Shown one piece after another: positions 40,389-50,071 of a stretch of DNA of 64,000 bases. How positions within the stretch are numbered: position 1 is the stretch's first letter; every line of letters starts with the position of its first letter. The notes under the pieces are model-generated. The model ran no database searches and had not been told where the DNA came from. It saw only the letters and a program-made list of their open reading frames with translations. Where the stretch lies: positions 310,001 to 374,000 of the forward strand of contig NZ_BBXG01000009.1 of assembly GCF_001570605.1 (NCBI RefSeq), given 5' to 3'. The DNA is from Herbidospora cretacea (lineage in GTDB: Bacteria; Actinomycetota; Actinomycetes; Streptosporangiales; Streptosporangiaceae). The translations under genes and the position numbers were made by a program.

Positions 40389-41548
40389 CGCAGGCGCACG
40401 ACCTGGAACACGCCGAGCGCCCAGATCGGATACTGGACGGCCAGCGCCCACCGGAAGTCGCCGTGCAGGTCGAGCCCGACGCCGATCAGGCCGAGCAGGG
40501 CGACCGTGACCATGAAGCCGCCGCCGTTGACGATCCCGGTGGCCACGCCGATGCGTTCGGCCGGGTTGTGGCTGCGGGCGAAGTCGAAACCGATCACCGA
40601 GCCCGGCCCGTTGGTGGCCAGCACGGCCATCAGCAGCACGAGCAGCCACAGGGGCGAGGGGCCCGGCCAGAGCAGGACGGCCGTCCACACGGCCGCGGTC
40701 GAGCCGACGATCCCCAGGATCATCCACCAGCGGCGGTGCGGCCACCGTCCGGCGATCCAGCCGAAGAGCGGGTTGCAGGCCAGCGACACCACGGTGACCG
40801 TGGTGAGCAGCGCCCCGGCCGCGTTCGGCGACAGGCCCTGGTCCTGGAGCAGGAACGGATAGCCCCAAAGAAGCAGGAACGCCGCCATCGACGACTGGGT
40901 CGCGGCGTGTGACCACAGGCCGAGCTGGGTGCCCGGCTCGGCCCAGGCGGCGCGCAGCCCGCGCGCGGTCGCGGCCCTCTCCGGCCGGGCCTCCCTGAGC
41001 ACCACGGCCACCACGGCGAAGGCGACCACGCTCAGCCCCGCCGCGCCGAGGAAGGTGTCTCTCCAGCCGAAGGTGTGCAGGGCCGAGATCAGCGGCACGG
41101 CGGCCAGCACGCCCCCCAGCGCCCCCAGCAGCCCCGTGGTCTGCACCATCAGAGGGTTGCGGCCGGACGGGAACCACAGGTTCACGATGCGGATCACACT
41201 GATGAACGTGGCCGCGTCACCCGCGCCGATCAGGACCCGGGCCGTGATCGCCCCGCCGGCGTTGCCCGCGAAGGCGAAGACCAGGTTGCCCGCCGCCAGC
41301 ACGACCGCCCCGGCGATCAGCATCGTCTTGGAGCCCACCCGGTCGACGAGGATGCCGACGGGGACCTGGAGAGCGGCGTACACGAGCAGTTGGAGCATCG
41401 CGAGCGCCGACAGTCCGGCGGCGCCGAGGTCGAAGCGGGCGGCGGCCTCCAGGCCGGTGACGCCGAGGGTCTGGCGGTGGAAGACCGCGACGAGGTAGGC
41501 GACGACTCCGGCGCCCCAGTAGAGGTAGGCCTTCCGCGTCCCCGGCAT
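40340..41548 (-). CDS. MFS transporter (nitrate/sugar-phosphate-like fold)
   Basis: A 402-residue, twelve-helix MFS protein. Key segments are YLVAVFHRQTLGVTGLEA at the start, LQLLVYAALQVPVGILVDRVGSK (the loop 2-3 motif of the MFS), ARVLIGAGDAATFISVIRI and FDFARSHNPAERIGVATGIVNGG. The DRVGSK and SHNPAERIG motifs are shared with the glycerol-3-phosphate/ oxalate-type MFS family, but the substrate is unknown. ATG 41548 begins at the first helix; the in-frame extension to 41650 is basic and unlikely. It diverges from a secreted propeller protein. Confidence 0.85.
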   Translation of the reverse strand: MPGTRKAYLYWGAGVVAYLVAVFHRQTLGVTGLEAAARFDLGAAGLSALAMLQLLVYAALQVPVGILVDRVGSKTMLIAGAVVLAAGNLVFAFAGNAGGAITARVLIGAGDAATFISVIRIVNLWFPSGRNPLMVQTTGLLGALGGVLAAVPLISALHTFGWRDTFLGAAGLSVVAFAVVAVVLREARPERAATARGLRAAWAEPGTQLGLWSHAATQSSMAAFLLLWGYPFLLQDQGLSPNAAGALLTTVTVVSLACNPLFGWIAGRWPHRRWWMILGIVGSTAAVWTAVLLWPGPSPLWLLVLLMAVLATNGPGSVIGFDFARSHNPAERIGVATGIVNGGGFMVTVALLGLIGVGLDLHGDFRWALAVQYPIWALGVFQVVRLRQRTFVNGSAKWEVAR

Positions 41549-41606
41549 GGGGGGAATTTTACCTTTGGACCGTTTCGCCCTTCGGGCGGTGCGAAGATCG
41601 CATGCC

Positions 41607-42458
41607 ATGAGAAGACTGCTCGCCGTCGCCGCCGCCCTCGTCGCGGTCATCCCCGCCGCGCCCGCCGCGGCCGCCCTCCCGTCGGGGCTGGTCTTCTACC
41701 GGTACGAGAAGGGCGTGGCCATCCACTCGCCCTACGCCCGGCAGATCGTCGACCCGAACGGCCAGTTCTCGGTCTCGCCCGACGGCCGCAAGATCGCCTA
41801 CATCGACCTCAAGGGCAAGGTGCACGTCAGGGCAGACGCCGTCGACAAGGTCGTCGCCTCCGGCGCGGTCGCGGGCACGCCGTGCGCCACCCCGGCCTGG
41901 TCCCCCGACAGCACGAAGGTCGCCTATGCGCTCATGTCCACCGAGGGCAGCGCCCCGATCGCGGTCGTGGGCGCCGACGGCAAGGGCCGCAGGACGGTCG
42001 GCCGGACCTACGGCGTCTGCCATCTGGCCTGGTCGGGCAACGGCCGCTACCTGGCGGGCTACACCGGCACGACCGACGGGGTGCACCTGCTCGACGTCAG
42101 GAGCGGGAAGTCGCGCAAGGCCAAGGGGATCGGCGGGGCCAACCACGTGCAGTCGCTGTCGCCCGACGGGCGCAAGGTGGTCTACCAGGCGCTGAAGCCG
42201 ACCGCCGAGGGCGGCGACGGCACCTGGCCGCTCTGGTACACCCCGCGCATCGTGGACACCGTGACGGGCAAGCGGGTCGTGCCGCCGGTCAAGGGCACCC
42301 TGATCGGGGCCATGTACCTGAACGACGGGCGGCTGGCGGTCCGGGTCAAGGGCGCGACCCGCAACACGATCGTGGTGCTCGACCGGGGCTTCAAGGTGGT
42401 CAGGAAGATCGCCGAACCGGCGATGTACCGCACGTACGGGCTGCTGCGGGTGCTGTGA
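41607..42458 (+). CDS. secreted TolB/PD40-like beta-propeller protein
   Basis: A 283-residue exported protein with a signal peptide (MRRLLAVAAALVAVIPAAP, cleavage near AAA at 25). The rest is built of WD40-like units with the PD40 pattern FSVSPDGRKIAYID, PAWSPDSTKVAYAL, LAWSGNGRYLAGY and QSLSPDGRKVVYQA. Four repeats are visible, fewer than a full propeller, so it may dimerise or be a partial barrel. Function unknown; such proteins often bind ligands or partners outside the membrane. It is followed by a bidirectional hairpin shared with the MmpL gene. Confidence 0.78.
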   Translation: MRRLLAVAAALVAVIPAAPAAAALPSGLVFYRYEKGVAIHSPYARQIVDPNGQFSVSPDGRKIAYIDLKGKVHVRADAVDKVVASGAVAGTPCATPAWSPDSTKVAYALMSTEGSAPIAVVGADGKGRRTVGRTYGVCHLAWSGNGRYLAGYTGTTDGVHLLDVRSGKSRKAKGIGGANHVQSLSPDGRKVVYQALKPTAEGGDGTWPLWYTPRIVDTVTGKRVVPPVKGTLIGAMYLNDGRLAVRVKGATRNTIVVLDRGFKVVRKIAEPAMYRTYGLLRVL

Positions 42459-42462
42459 CGGG

Positions 42463-42497
42463 AAAAGGCCCGGCCCCCAGAAGGAGCCGGGCCTTCC
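42463..42497. terminator. bidirectional terminator between propeller and MmpL genes
   Basis: AAGGCCCGGC pairs with GCCGGGCCTT. On the minus strand it is followed by TTTCCC; on the plus strand only CCCG follows. It therefore serves the MmpL transcript best. Confidence 0.7.
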
Positions 42498-42506
42498 CGC
42501 CCGTGG

Positions 42507-44717
42507 CTAGACCAGCGCCGGCTCCTTGCGGGGGACGGGGAGCTCGTCCTCGTCGTCGTCCCCGCCGTGGGAAAGGGTCGGCAGCCAGTTCAGCCAGCGA
42601 GGCAGGTACCAGTTCCACTCGCCCAGCAGGCGCATCGTGGCCGGGAGCAGCACCGCGCGGACGATCGTGGCGTCGATCAGGATCGCCGCCGCCAGGCCCA
42701 CGCCCATCTGCATGAACGTCAGCAGCGACAGGGTGGCGAAGACCGCGAACACGGCCACCATGATCAGGGCGGCGCTGGTGACCACCCCGGCCGTCGAGCG
42801 GATGCCGTGGGCGACCGCGTCCTCGGTGCGCATGCCCTTGTCGTAGGCCTCCCTGATCCGGCTCAGGATGAACACGTGGTAGTCCATCGACAGGCCGAAC
42901 AGGATGACGAACAGGAACATCGGCAGCCAGTCGGTGATCGTGCCGGTCGACTGGAAGCCGATCACGCTCTCGCCGTACCCCCACTGGAAGACCAGCACGA
43001 GCACGCCGTAGGCCGCCGCGACCGACAGCAGGTTGAGCAGGATCGCCTTGACCGCCACCACCAGCGAGCGGAACGAGACCAGCAGCAGCACGAACGCGAG
43101 CAGCAGCACGAACCCGAAGACCAGCGGCCGGGTGGCCGACATCTGGTCGTTGAAGTCCATCGACCCGGCGGTCGAGCCGGTGACGTGGGCGCCGGGCACG
43201 GTGGCCGGGATGATCGTGTCGCGCAGCGCGTGGATCGCGTTCTCCGAGACCGCGTCGGTCCCGGTGCCCTTGATGCCGATGCTGATCCTGGCGACGTCGC
43301 CGCGCGGGTTGACGTCGACGGTGAACGGCTCGTTGAAGTGGCCGGAGGCCAGCGCCCGCTCCTTGAGCCGATCGATCGCGGCCGTGTCGGGGTTCTTCAC
43401 GACCACCACGGCCGGCTCGTTGCCGCCGGGGAACGCCTTGTCGATCGCCTTGAACGTCTCGGCGATCTTGTAGTCGCCCTGGAGTTCGTCGATCGTCTGC
43501 GGGCCGGGCTTGAGGCTCAGCCCCGGGACGGCCAGCGCGACCATCAGGCCGCCGGCGACGACGATCGAGACGACCGGGTACTTCAGCACCGGGCGCAGGA
43601 TCGCCCCCCACAGCCTGCTCTCGCCGCCCCGCACGCCCAGGACGCGCCGCCAGGTGACCCGGCCCCCGGTCAGCACCCGGACGGTGCCGTGGAAGGCGCG
43701 GGCGTCGATCTTGTCGCCGATCAGCGACAGCAGCGCGGGCAGCGCGGTCAGCGAGCCGACCACGGCGGTCAGCACGACCAGGATGGTGCCTTCGGCGAAG
43801 CCCATGAAGATGCCGTTGCCGGTCAGGAACATGCCCGCCATGGCGACGATCACGGTGATGCCGGAGATCAGCACCGCCCGGCCGGAGGTGCCGGCCGCGA
43901 TCTCGATCGAGCGCTGCTTGCTGCGTCCCTTCGCCCGTTCCTCCCGCTCCCGCATGATGTAGAAGAGCGAGTAGTCCACGCCCACGGCCAGGCCGATCAG
44001 CAGCATCACGTTGGTGGTGGCGGCGTCCACGGCCAATAGCTGGCTGGTCAGGGCGAGCAGGCCGGTCGCGCCCACGATCGCCGTCAGCGCCAGCGCCACC
44101 GGGATGACCGCGGCCAGGATCGCGCCGAACGCGGCCAGCAGGATGCCCAACGTGATCGGCAGCGACAGCTGCTCGGCCCGGACGAAGTCCTGGTCGATGG
44201 CCTCGCCGATCAGCTTGTCGGCGCTGGCCCCACCGGCCTGCTCGACCCGCAGGTCAGGGTGCCGGGCCTGCACGCCGTCGACCGCGTCGAGCAGCGGTTT
44301 CACCCGGTCGGCGGCGGTGTCGGCGGCTCCCTTCATGGTGAACTGGATCAAGGTGGTCCGGCCGTCGGGCGACACCGGGGACGGCGTGGCGATCTTCTCC
44401 ACCAGGCCGGTCGCGGTGATCGAGCGCTCCACGTCGTCGATCGCCCGTTGGAAGGCCGGGTCGTCGGTGGTCACCTTGGCGCTCTGCACCAGAACCATCT
44501 CACTGGCCGGGTCGACGAACCCGGCGCCGTCCAGGATCTGCCCGGCGGCGCGTGAGTCGCCGTTGGAGCTCTCGTAGGACTTCATCTCCGCCGTGCCGAC
44601 GGCGCCTCCGACGAACGTGGCCGCGGCCACGAACCCCACCCAAATCAGCAGCGCCCACCAGCGGTTGCGCGCGCTCCAGCCGCCCACCCGGGCGGCGATG
44701 TTCCGATCCTTCGTCAT
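42507..44717 (-). CDS. MmpL/RND-family transporter
   Basis: A 736-residue membrane protein with two halves of six helices, each preceded by a large extracytoplasmic loop. It starts MTKDRNIAARVGGWSARNRWWALLIWVGF, as MmpL proteins do. Helix 4/10 signatures include GLAVGVDYSLFYIMREREE and LFGLSMDYHVFILSRIREAY, whose buried Asp-Tyr pairs carry proton current in the RND family. Members export lipids, glycolipids or drugs. ATG 44717 was taken because the longer frame is Arg/Ser-rich. The terminator after it is clear. Substrate unknown; no lipid-synthesis gene adjoins. Confidence 0.9.
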   Translation of the reverse strand: MTKDRNIAARVGGWSARNRWWALLIWVGFVAAATFVGGAVGTAEMKSYESSNGDSRAAGQILDGAGFVDPASEMVLVQSAKVTTDDPAFQRAIDDVERSITATGLVEKIATPSPVSPDGRTTLIQFTMKGAADTAADRVKPLLDAVDGVQARHPDLRVEQAGGASADKLIGEAIDQDFVRAEQLSLPITLGILLAAFGAILAAVIPVALALTAIVGATGLLALTSQLLAVDAATTNVMLLIGLAVGVDYSLFYIMREREERAKGRSKQRSIEIAAGTSGRAVLISGITVIVAMAGMFLTGNGIFMGFAEGTILVVLTAVVGSLTALPALLSLIGDKIDARAFHGTVRVLTGGRVTWRRVLGVRGGESRLWGAILRPVLKYPVVSIVVAGGLMVALAVPGLSLKPGPQTIDELQGDYKIAETFKAIDKAFPGGNEPAVVVVKNPDTAAIDRLKERALASGHFNEPFTVDVNPRGDVARISIGIKGTGTDAVSENAIHALRDTIIPATVPGAHVTGSTAGSMDFNDQMSATRPLVFGFVLLLAFVLLLVSFRSLVVAVKAILLNLLSVAAAYGVLVLVFQWGYGESVIGFQSTGTITDWLPMFLFVILFGLSMDYHVFILSRIREAYDKGMRTEDAVAHGIRSTAGVVTSAALIMVAVFAVFATLSLLTFMQMGVGLAAAILIDATIVRAVLLPATMRLLGEWNWYLPRWLNWLPTLSHGGDDDEDELPVPRKEPALV

Positions 44718-44808
44718 GTCTTCGAAAGTAGGAATCGATCGGGGCCGGAACCTCCTGCGTGAACGGGAGATCGGCTCTCCTTCCGAAGAGCTAGGGGACA
44801 ACCCCGGC

Positions 44809-44814
44809 TAACCT
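44809..44814 (+). promoter_or_regulatory. -10 box (TAACCT) of leaderless NUDIX hydrolase
   Basis: TAACCT ends 7 bp before the GTG at 44822, which supports that GTG, rather than ATG 44825, as the start of both mRNA and protein. Confidence 0.45.
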
Positions 44815-44821
44815 CAGGGCT

Positions 44822-45280
44822 GTGATGCCCGCAGACGTGTTCTACGCCCAGCTCCACCGCGTGATCCCGGCCGCCGCCGGGTTCGTCACCGACGCCGGGG
44901 GGCGGGTCCTCCTCGTGAAACCCAACTACCGCGAGCGGTGGGGGTGGCCCGGCGGCCACGTCGACGACGGGGAGACCCCTGAGATGGCCTGTGCCCGGGA
45001 ACTCAGGGAGGAGGTCGGGTTGACGCTCGAGACCGGGCGGCTGCTCGTCGTCCATTGGGTGCCGGAAATGGACGAACGGCCGTTCCCTCTCGTCCATTTC
45101 ACCTTCGACTGCGGCACCCTCCCCGACGGCGCGCGGATCACGTTGCAGGAGGACGAGCTCGACGACTGGGGCTTCTTCACCGCCGCCGAGGCCGACGAGA
45201 TCCTCCCCGGCTGGCAGGCCGAGCGCCTGCACGCCTCCATCGCCGCGCGCGCGTCGGGACAGGTCACCTACCTGAGTTGA
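44822..45280 (+). CDS. NUDIX hydrolase
   Basis: A 152-residue nucleotide pyrophosphohydrolase. The NUDIX box is intact: GGHVDDGETPEMACARELREEVGL, with the metal-binding REUxEE glutamates. The substrate-side region LHRVIPAAAGFVTDAGGR and the C-terminal FTFDCGTLPDG vary, so the nucleotide is not predicted. It contrasts with the degenerate NUDIX regulator at 7915. The 3' end overlaps the convergent aldo/keto reductase gene by 17 bp. Confidence 0.87.
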   Translation: MMPADVFYAQLHRVIPAAAGFVTDAGGRVLLVKPNYRERWGWPGGHVDDGETPEMACARELREEVGLTLETGRLLVVHWVPEMDERPFPLVHFTFDCGTLPDGARITLQEDELDDWGFFTAAEADEILPGWQAERLHASIAARASGQVTYLS

Positions 45281-46130
45281 GGCGGGCGAGCTCGTCGCCG
45301 GACAGCTCCAGGTCCAGGGCCTTGACCGAGTCGACGATGCTCTCCGGGCGGCTCGCGCCGGGGATCGGCACGATCCGGGGGCTGCGGGCCAGCTGCCAGG
45401 CCAGGCAGACCTGCTGCGGCGACACACCGTGGGCGGCGGCGATCTCGCCGAAGGCGGCGTGCTTGCTGCCCAGGTCGGACGCCGAGCCCATGCCGCCCAG
45501 CGGCGACCACGACAGGAACGCGATGTCGATCTCGTCGGCGACGTCGATCTCCGGCTCGCTGGTGCGGAACCGGGGCGAGAACTCGTTCTGGACCGCCACC
45601 AGGTCGTCGCCGAGGATCTCCAGGGCCACCCGCATCTGCTCGGGGTCGGCGTTGGAGATGCCGGCCGTCTGGACCTTCCCGGCCTGCACGAGCTCTTTGA
45701 TCGCGCCGATCGCCACCTCGTACGGGACCTCCGGGTCGGGCCGGTGGTGGAAGTAGAGGCCGATCGACTCCACCCCGAGGGCCTTCAGCGAGCGGTCGCA
45801 GGCCTGGAACAGGTACTCGGGACGGCTGTCCCTGCCCCAGCCGCCGCCGGGCGTACGGGTGTGGCCGCCCTTGGTCGAGACCAGGACCGAATCGGCGTCG
45901 CCGCCCCAACTGGCCAGGGCCTTGGCGACCAGGCGCTCGTTGTGGCCGACGTCGGTGTGGGAGGGCGTGTAGGCGTCGGCGGTGTCGATCAAAGTGACCC
46001 CGGCGTCGAGGGCCGCGTGGATCGTGCGGATCGACTGGGCCTCATCGGGCATGTGACCGGCGGTGGACATGGGCATGGCGCCAAGTCCGATTGCGCTGAC
46101 CTGACGGCTTCCGATGCTTCGGGTTCTCAT
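45264..46130 (-). CDS. aldo/keto reductase
   Basis: A 288-residue NADPH-dependent TIM-barrel oxidoreductase. The tetrad is visible: Asp49 in LIDTADAY, Tyr54, Lys87 in VSTKGG and His in YFHHRPDP (128-129). The family motif LSWSPLGG and C-terminal IPGASRPE for NADPH binding are present. Its substrate is likely a carbonyl metabolite or toxic aldehyde. It follows the DUF4429 gene by 10 bp on the same strand, so both are probably cotranscribed. Confidence 0.9.
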   Translation of the reverse strand: MRTRSIGSRQVSAIGLGAMPMSTAGHMPDEAQSIRTIHAALDAGVTLIDTADAYTPSHTDVGHNERLVAKALASWGGDADSVLVSTKGGHTRTPGGGWGRDSRPEYLFQACDRSLKALGVESIGLYFHHRPDPEVPYEVAIGAIKELVQAGKVQTAGISNADPEQMRVALEILGDDLVAVQNEFSPRFRTSEPEIDVADEIDIAFLSWSPLGGMGSASDLGSKHAAFGEIAAAHGVSPQQVCLAWQLARSPRIVPIPGASRPESIVDSVKALDLELSGDELARLNSGR

Positions 46131-46140
46131 GGGTCCAGCT

Positions 46141-46992
46141 TTACAGACGCCTCAGCAGCGCCTGCTTGGCGGTCGCGAACTCCTCGTCGGTCAGCACCCC
46201 GTCGCGGTGCAGCGCGCCGAGTTCGCGCAGGCGGCGCAGGACCACGTCGTGGTCCTCCTCGGGCGCCTCGATCGCGGGCGGCTCGGCCAGCGGGTGGGGC
46301 AGCCGGGCGATGACGGCGGTCACCAGCAGGGCGACGGTGCGGGTCTCCTTGCTGAGGCCCCACAGGGTGACGGCGGCCGGGTCGTGCTTGATCGGCATCC
46401 GGGTCGACGGCTCGCTCCTGCGGGTGAACCTGAGCCGGCCGTTCTCCATGCCGCCGTTGGGGATCCACTCCACGGCGGCGACGTCGGCCAGCGGGATCCG
46501 CTGCGGCCCGGCCTTCTGCTTGGCGCCGTCGGCCGCCCAGTTGGGCTCGATCATGATCACGTCGCCGTCGAAGGTGACCATGCCGTCGGAGGCGTTCGCG
46601 GTCAGCGGCACCGGCGGGCCGGGCAGCAGATAGCGGTTGCTCGGGCCCTCGGGCACCCCTTCGGCCAGCAGCGCGGCGCGGACCTCGTCGGCGAAGTATT
46701 CGGCCACGCCCGCCCGGTCGGCGTCGATCGTGAGACGGTAGGGGTCGGCGGCCTCGGGGAGGCGTCCGCCGGTGGCCTGGGTGAACGGGTCGGCGCCCTC
46801 CCGCATGCGTAACTTCAGCAGGCCACCCTTGCGGCCGGGCTGGTAGGCGATCCCGGCCACCGCCGCCAGCGGCACCACGAGTTCCCCGAGGGCCTGGCGC
46901 AGCTTGTTCACGCTGCGGTCGGTGGCGGGCACGATCCGGATCAGGTCGCCGTTGAAGGTCCACGTGCCGTCTCGTACCAACACCTCGGTCAT
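46141..46992 (-). CDS. DUF4429 protein with C-terminal SHOCT domain
   Basis: A 283-residue protein with two DUF4429-type repeats (residues about 1-105 and 130-230): TWTFNGDLIRIVPATDR and VPLAAVAGIAYQPGRKGG in the first, DGMVTFDGDVIMIEPNW and IPLADVAAVEWIPNGG in the second. The end (LRRLRELGALHRDGVLTDEEFATAKQALL) is a SHOCT domain, a helical hairpin of unknown role. The protein is cytoplasmic by composition. The start ATG 46992 lies only 37 bp from the divergent SARP start, suggesting shared control. Confidence 0.83.
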   Translation of the reverse strand: MTEVLVRDGTWTFNGDLIRIVPATDRSVNKLRQALGELVVPLAAVAGIAYQPGRKGGLLKLRMREGADPFTQATGGRLPEAADPYRLTIDADRAGVAEYFADEVRAALLAEGVPEGPSNRYLLPGPPVPLTANASDGMVTFDGDVIMIEPNWAADGAKQKAGPQRIPLADVAAVEWIPNGGMENGRLRFTRRSEPSTRMPIKHDPAAVTLWGLSKETRTVALLVTAVIARLPHPLAEPPAIEAPEEDHDVVLRRLRELGALHRDGVLTDEEFATAKQALLRRL

Positions 46993-47029
46993 GGCCGGAT
47001 CTTACGCATTAGGTGGCACAGTGGGTGAT

Positions 47030-50000
47030 ATGCACGTGGGGATTCTCGGGCCGCTCGAAGTGCGGGCCGATGGGGGCGGCTCCGTCACGATCGGCGGGGC
47101 CCGGCTGCGTGCTCTTCTCGTACGTCTGGCGCTCGACCCCGGCCGTCTGGTCACCCACGACGAACTGGCCGAGGCCCTGTGGGGCGCGGCGCCCCCGGCC
47201 GACCGGGCCAACGCCCTCCAGTCGCTCGTCTCCCGGCTGCGCCGGGTGCTGCCCGACCCGGGAGCGCTGCGCTCCGAGCCCGGCGGATATCGGCTGGCGC
47301 TGCCGAAGGAGAACGTCGACGCCCACCGGTTCGCGGCGCTGGCCGCCCGGGGCCGGACCGCGCTGAACTCCGGGGACCACCGGCAGGCCGCCGCCTGCCT
47401 GGGGGAGGCGGCGGCGCTCTGGCGGGGCCGTCCCCTGGCCGACGTGGCCGACGCGCCGTTCGCCGACGCCGCCGTGGCGCTGCTCGACGAGGCCTGGCTG
47501 ACCGCCACCGAAGACCGGCTTGAGGCCGAACCGGTGATCTCCGAACTGCGGGACCTGGCCGCCCGCCATCCGCTGCGCGAGCGCGTCCACGCCCTGCTGA
47601 TGCGGGCGCTGGCCGCGTCCGGCCGCCGGGCCGAGGCGCTGACCGTCTTCGAGGAGGTCCGGCACGCCCTGGCCGACGACCTCGGCGTCGACCCCGGCCC
47701 CGAGCTGCGCGAGGCCCACCTGGCCGTGCTGCGCGAGGAACCGGCGCCGCGGCGGGGCCGGCCGGTGCTGCGCGCGCCGCTGACCAGCTTCGTCGGGCGC
47801 GACCGCGACATGGCCGAGATCTCCCGGCGGCTGGCCGACAGCCGCCTGGTCACCCTGGTCGGGCCGGGCGGCGCGGGCAAGACCCGGCTGGCCAGCACGG
47901 TGGCCGCCGGGCTCGACCGGCCGGTCTGGCTGGTGGAGCTGGCCCCCGTCACCAACCCCGACGACGTGCCGCAGGCGGTGCTGACCGCCGTCGGGGCGGG
48001 GCAGACCAAGGCGCAGGAGGGCACCCTCGCCCGCATCGTCGAGGTGCTGTCCGGCGTCGAGGGCGTGCTGCTGCTCGACAACTGCGAACACCTCGTCGAC
48101 GCCGCCGCGCGGCTGGCCGACGAGCTGCTCGGGCTGTGTCCCCGGCTGACGGTGCTGGCCACCAGCCGCGAGGCGCTCGGCATCTTCGGCGAGTCGCTCT
48201 GGCCGGTGCCCCCGCTGGCCGACGAACCGGCGGTCCGGCTGTTCCTCGACCGGGCCGAGGCGGTGCGTCCCGGGTTCGCGCTCACGGACGACAACACGCC
48301 GGTCGTCCAGGAGATCTGCCACCGGCTCGACGGGCTGCCGCTGGCGATCGAGCTGGCCGCCGCCCGGCTGCGCTCGCTCACGGTGGATCAGGTGGCGGCC
48401 CGGCTCGACGACCGGTTCCGGCTGCTGACGGGCGGGAGCCGTACCGCCATGGCCCGGCACCAGACGCTCCGCGCGGTGGTCGCCTGGAGCTGGGACCTGC
48501 TCGGCGACGACGAGCGCGACCTGGTCGAACGGCTCGCGGTCTTCCCCGGCGGGTTCACCGCCGAGGCGGCCGAGGCGCTCGGCGGGTCGCTCGACCTGCT
48601 GGCCTCCCTGGTCGACCGGTCGCTGCTCCAGCTCATCGACGGGCCGCGCTACCGGATGCTGGAGACCATCCGCGAATACGGCCTGGAACGCCTGGCCGAA
48701 CGCGGCGAGGTCGGCGAGGTCCGCGCCGCCCACACCCGCTACTTCCTCGACCTCGCCGAGCAGGGCGGCGGCCAGATGCACGGCCACGGGCAGCTCACCT
48801 GGATCCGCGTCCTCGGTGCCGACCACGACAACCTGCTGGCCGCCTTCCACCACGCCATCGAGCGCGGCGACGCCGCCACCGCGACCAGGATGACCGCCGC
48901 TCTCGGCACGTTCTGGATGATCACCGGTCGGCGGGCCGAATCGGTGCCCTGGCTCAAGTCGGCCCTCGACCTCGATGGCGAGACCGACCGGGAGGCCTGG
49001 CTCGTCACCACGATGATGTACCTGCTGAACTCGCTGATGAGCCAGCCGGTGGAGGACGTCGAAAGGCTGATCGACCGGTTCGGGGAGATCTCCCAGGCGG
49101 CCGACATCGACGACGACCCGGTGCTCTGCCTGATCACGCCGATCTACCACATGTTCCGCGACGACATCGAGGGCGGTCTCGTCGCGATCGACCGGGCCTT
49201 CCGGGTGGCCGACATGTGGAGCCGGTCGATGCTGCTGATGTTCCGGGGCTTCATGCGGGAGAACGAGGGCGACCCCACCGGCATGCTGGCCGACCTGGGA
49301 GAGGCCGCGGCCGGGTTCCGCGAGGTCGGCGACCGCTGGGGGCTGGCCCAGGCGCTGACGTTCGTCGCCGACGCGGCCATGCTGTTCGGCGACTTCGACC
49401 TCGTCGTGAAGTCGCTGGAGGAGGCCATCGAGCTGACCCGGCTGCTCAACCCCGACGACGACGCCGGGCACCAGCGCATGTACCTGGCCACCGCGCGCAG
49501 CCGCCAGGGCGACGTCGACGGCGCCCGCCGCGAGCTGGAGCTGATGGCCGGGGCGAGCCGGACCGAGTGGTCGATCAGGGACGCCGCGTTCTCCCGGATC
49601 GGCCTGGGCGATCTGGCCCGCGAGGTGGGCGACCTCGCCGAGGCGAGGTTCCAGTACGAGAGGGCCGCCGTCGCCATCGACCAATCGGGCATCGTGTCGC
49701 CGCAGTTCCGGGCGCTGGTGCTGACCTCTCTCGGGCATCTGTCGGTCGCCGAGGGCGACCTGGAGGCCGCCGGGTCGGCCGTCGCCGAGGCCGCCGGACT
49801 GGCCGACTCGGTGCGCGACCGGCCGGTGCTGGCCCGGGTGGGGGTGCTGGCCGCGGAGGTGGAGGCGGTGAGCGGGAACGCCGAAGGGGCGGCCCGGATG
49901 CTCGGCGCGAGCGAGCAGCTCCGGGGCGCCCCCGACGCGTACAACCCCGACGTCTTCCGGATCTCCGCCCAGTTGCGGGAGACCCTGGGGGACGAGGCCT

Positions 50001-50071
50001 ACTTCGCGGCCTACGGCAAGGGGGCCGCCCTGGACCGGGCGGCCGCCATCGATCAGGTCCTGCGCCGGTAG
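47030..50071 (+). CDS. SARP-type regulator with BTAD, NB-ARC-like ATPase and TPR domains
   Basis: A 1013-residue AfsR/SARP-family activator. Residues 1-100 are a winged-helix OmpR-like DNA-binding domain (MHVGILGPLEVRADG, LALDPGRLVTHDELAEALWG). A bacterial transcriptional activation domain follows (about 100-245: HRFAALAARGRTALNSGDH, ELREAHLAVLREE). The STAND ATPase has Walker A GPGGAGKT near residue 277, LLLDNCEHLVDA and ATSREAL. TPR-like repeats fill the C-terminus from about 560. Such proteins turn on secondary-metabolite or transport genes. The likely target is the convergent DrrAB-type exporter or the divergent DUF4429-AKR pair; no biosynthetic gene cluster is visible. Confidence 0.88.
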   Translation: MHVGILGPLEVRADGGGSVTIGGARLRALLVRLALDPGRLVTHDELAEALWGAAPPADRANALQSLVSRLRRVLPDPGALRSEPGGYRLALPKENVDAHRFAALAARGRTALNSGDHRQAAACLGEAAALWRGRPLADVADAPFADAAVALLDEAWLTATEDRLEAEPVISELRDLAARHPLRERVHALLMRALAASGRRAEALTVFEEVRHALADDLGVDPGPELREAHLAVLREEPAPRRGRPVLRAPLTSFVGRDRDMAEISRRLADSRLVTLVGPGGAGKTRLASTVAAGLDRPVWLVELAPVTNPDDVPQAVLTAVGAGQTKAQEGTLARIVEVLSGVEGVLLLDNCEHLVDAAARLADELLGLCPRLTVLATSREALGIFGESLWPVPPLADEPAVRLFLDRAEAVRPGFALTDDNTPVVQEICHRLDGLPLAIELAAARLRSLTVDQVAARLDDRFRLLTGGSRTAMARHQTLRAVVAWSWDLLGDDERDLVERLAVFPGGFTAEAAEALGGSLDLLASLVDRSLLQLIDGPRYRMLETIREYGLERLAERGEVGEVRAAHTRYFLDLAEQGGGQMHGHGQLTWIRVLGADHDNLLAAFHHAIERGDAATATRMTAALGTFWMITGRRAESVPWLKSALDLDGETDREAWLVTTMMYLLNSLMSQPVEDVERLIDRFGEISQAADIDDDPVLCLITPIYHMFRDDIEGGLVAIDRAFRVADMWSRSMLLMFRGFMRENEGDPTGMLADLGEAAAGFREVGDRWGLAQALTFVADAAMLFGDFDLVVKSLEEAIELTRLLNPDDDAGHQRMYLATARSRQGDVDGARRELELMAGASRTEWSIRDAAFSRIGLGDLAREVGDLAEARFQYERAAVAIDQSGIVSPQFRALVLTSLGHLSVAEGDLEAAGSAVAEAAGLADSVRDRPVLARVGVLAAEVEAVSGNAEGAARMLGASEQLRGAPDAYNPDVFRISAQLRETLGDEAYFAAYGKGAALDRAAAIDQVLRR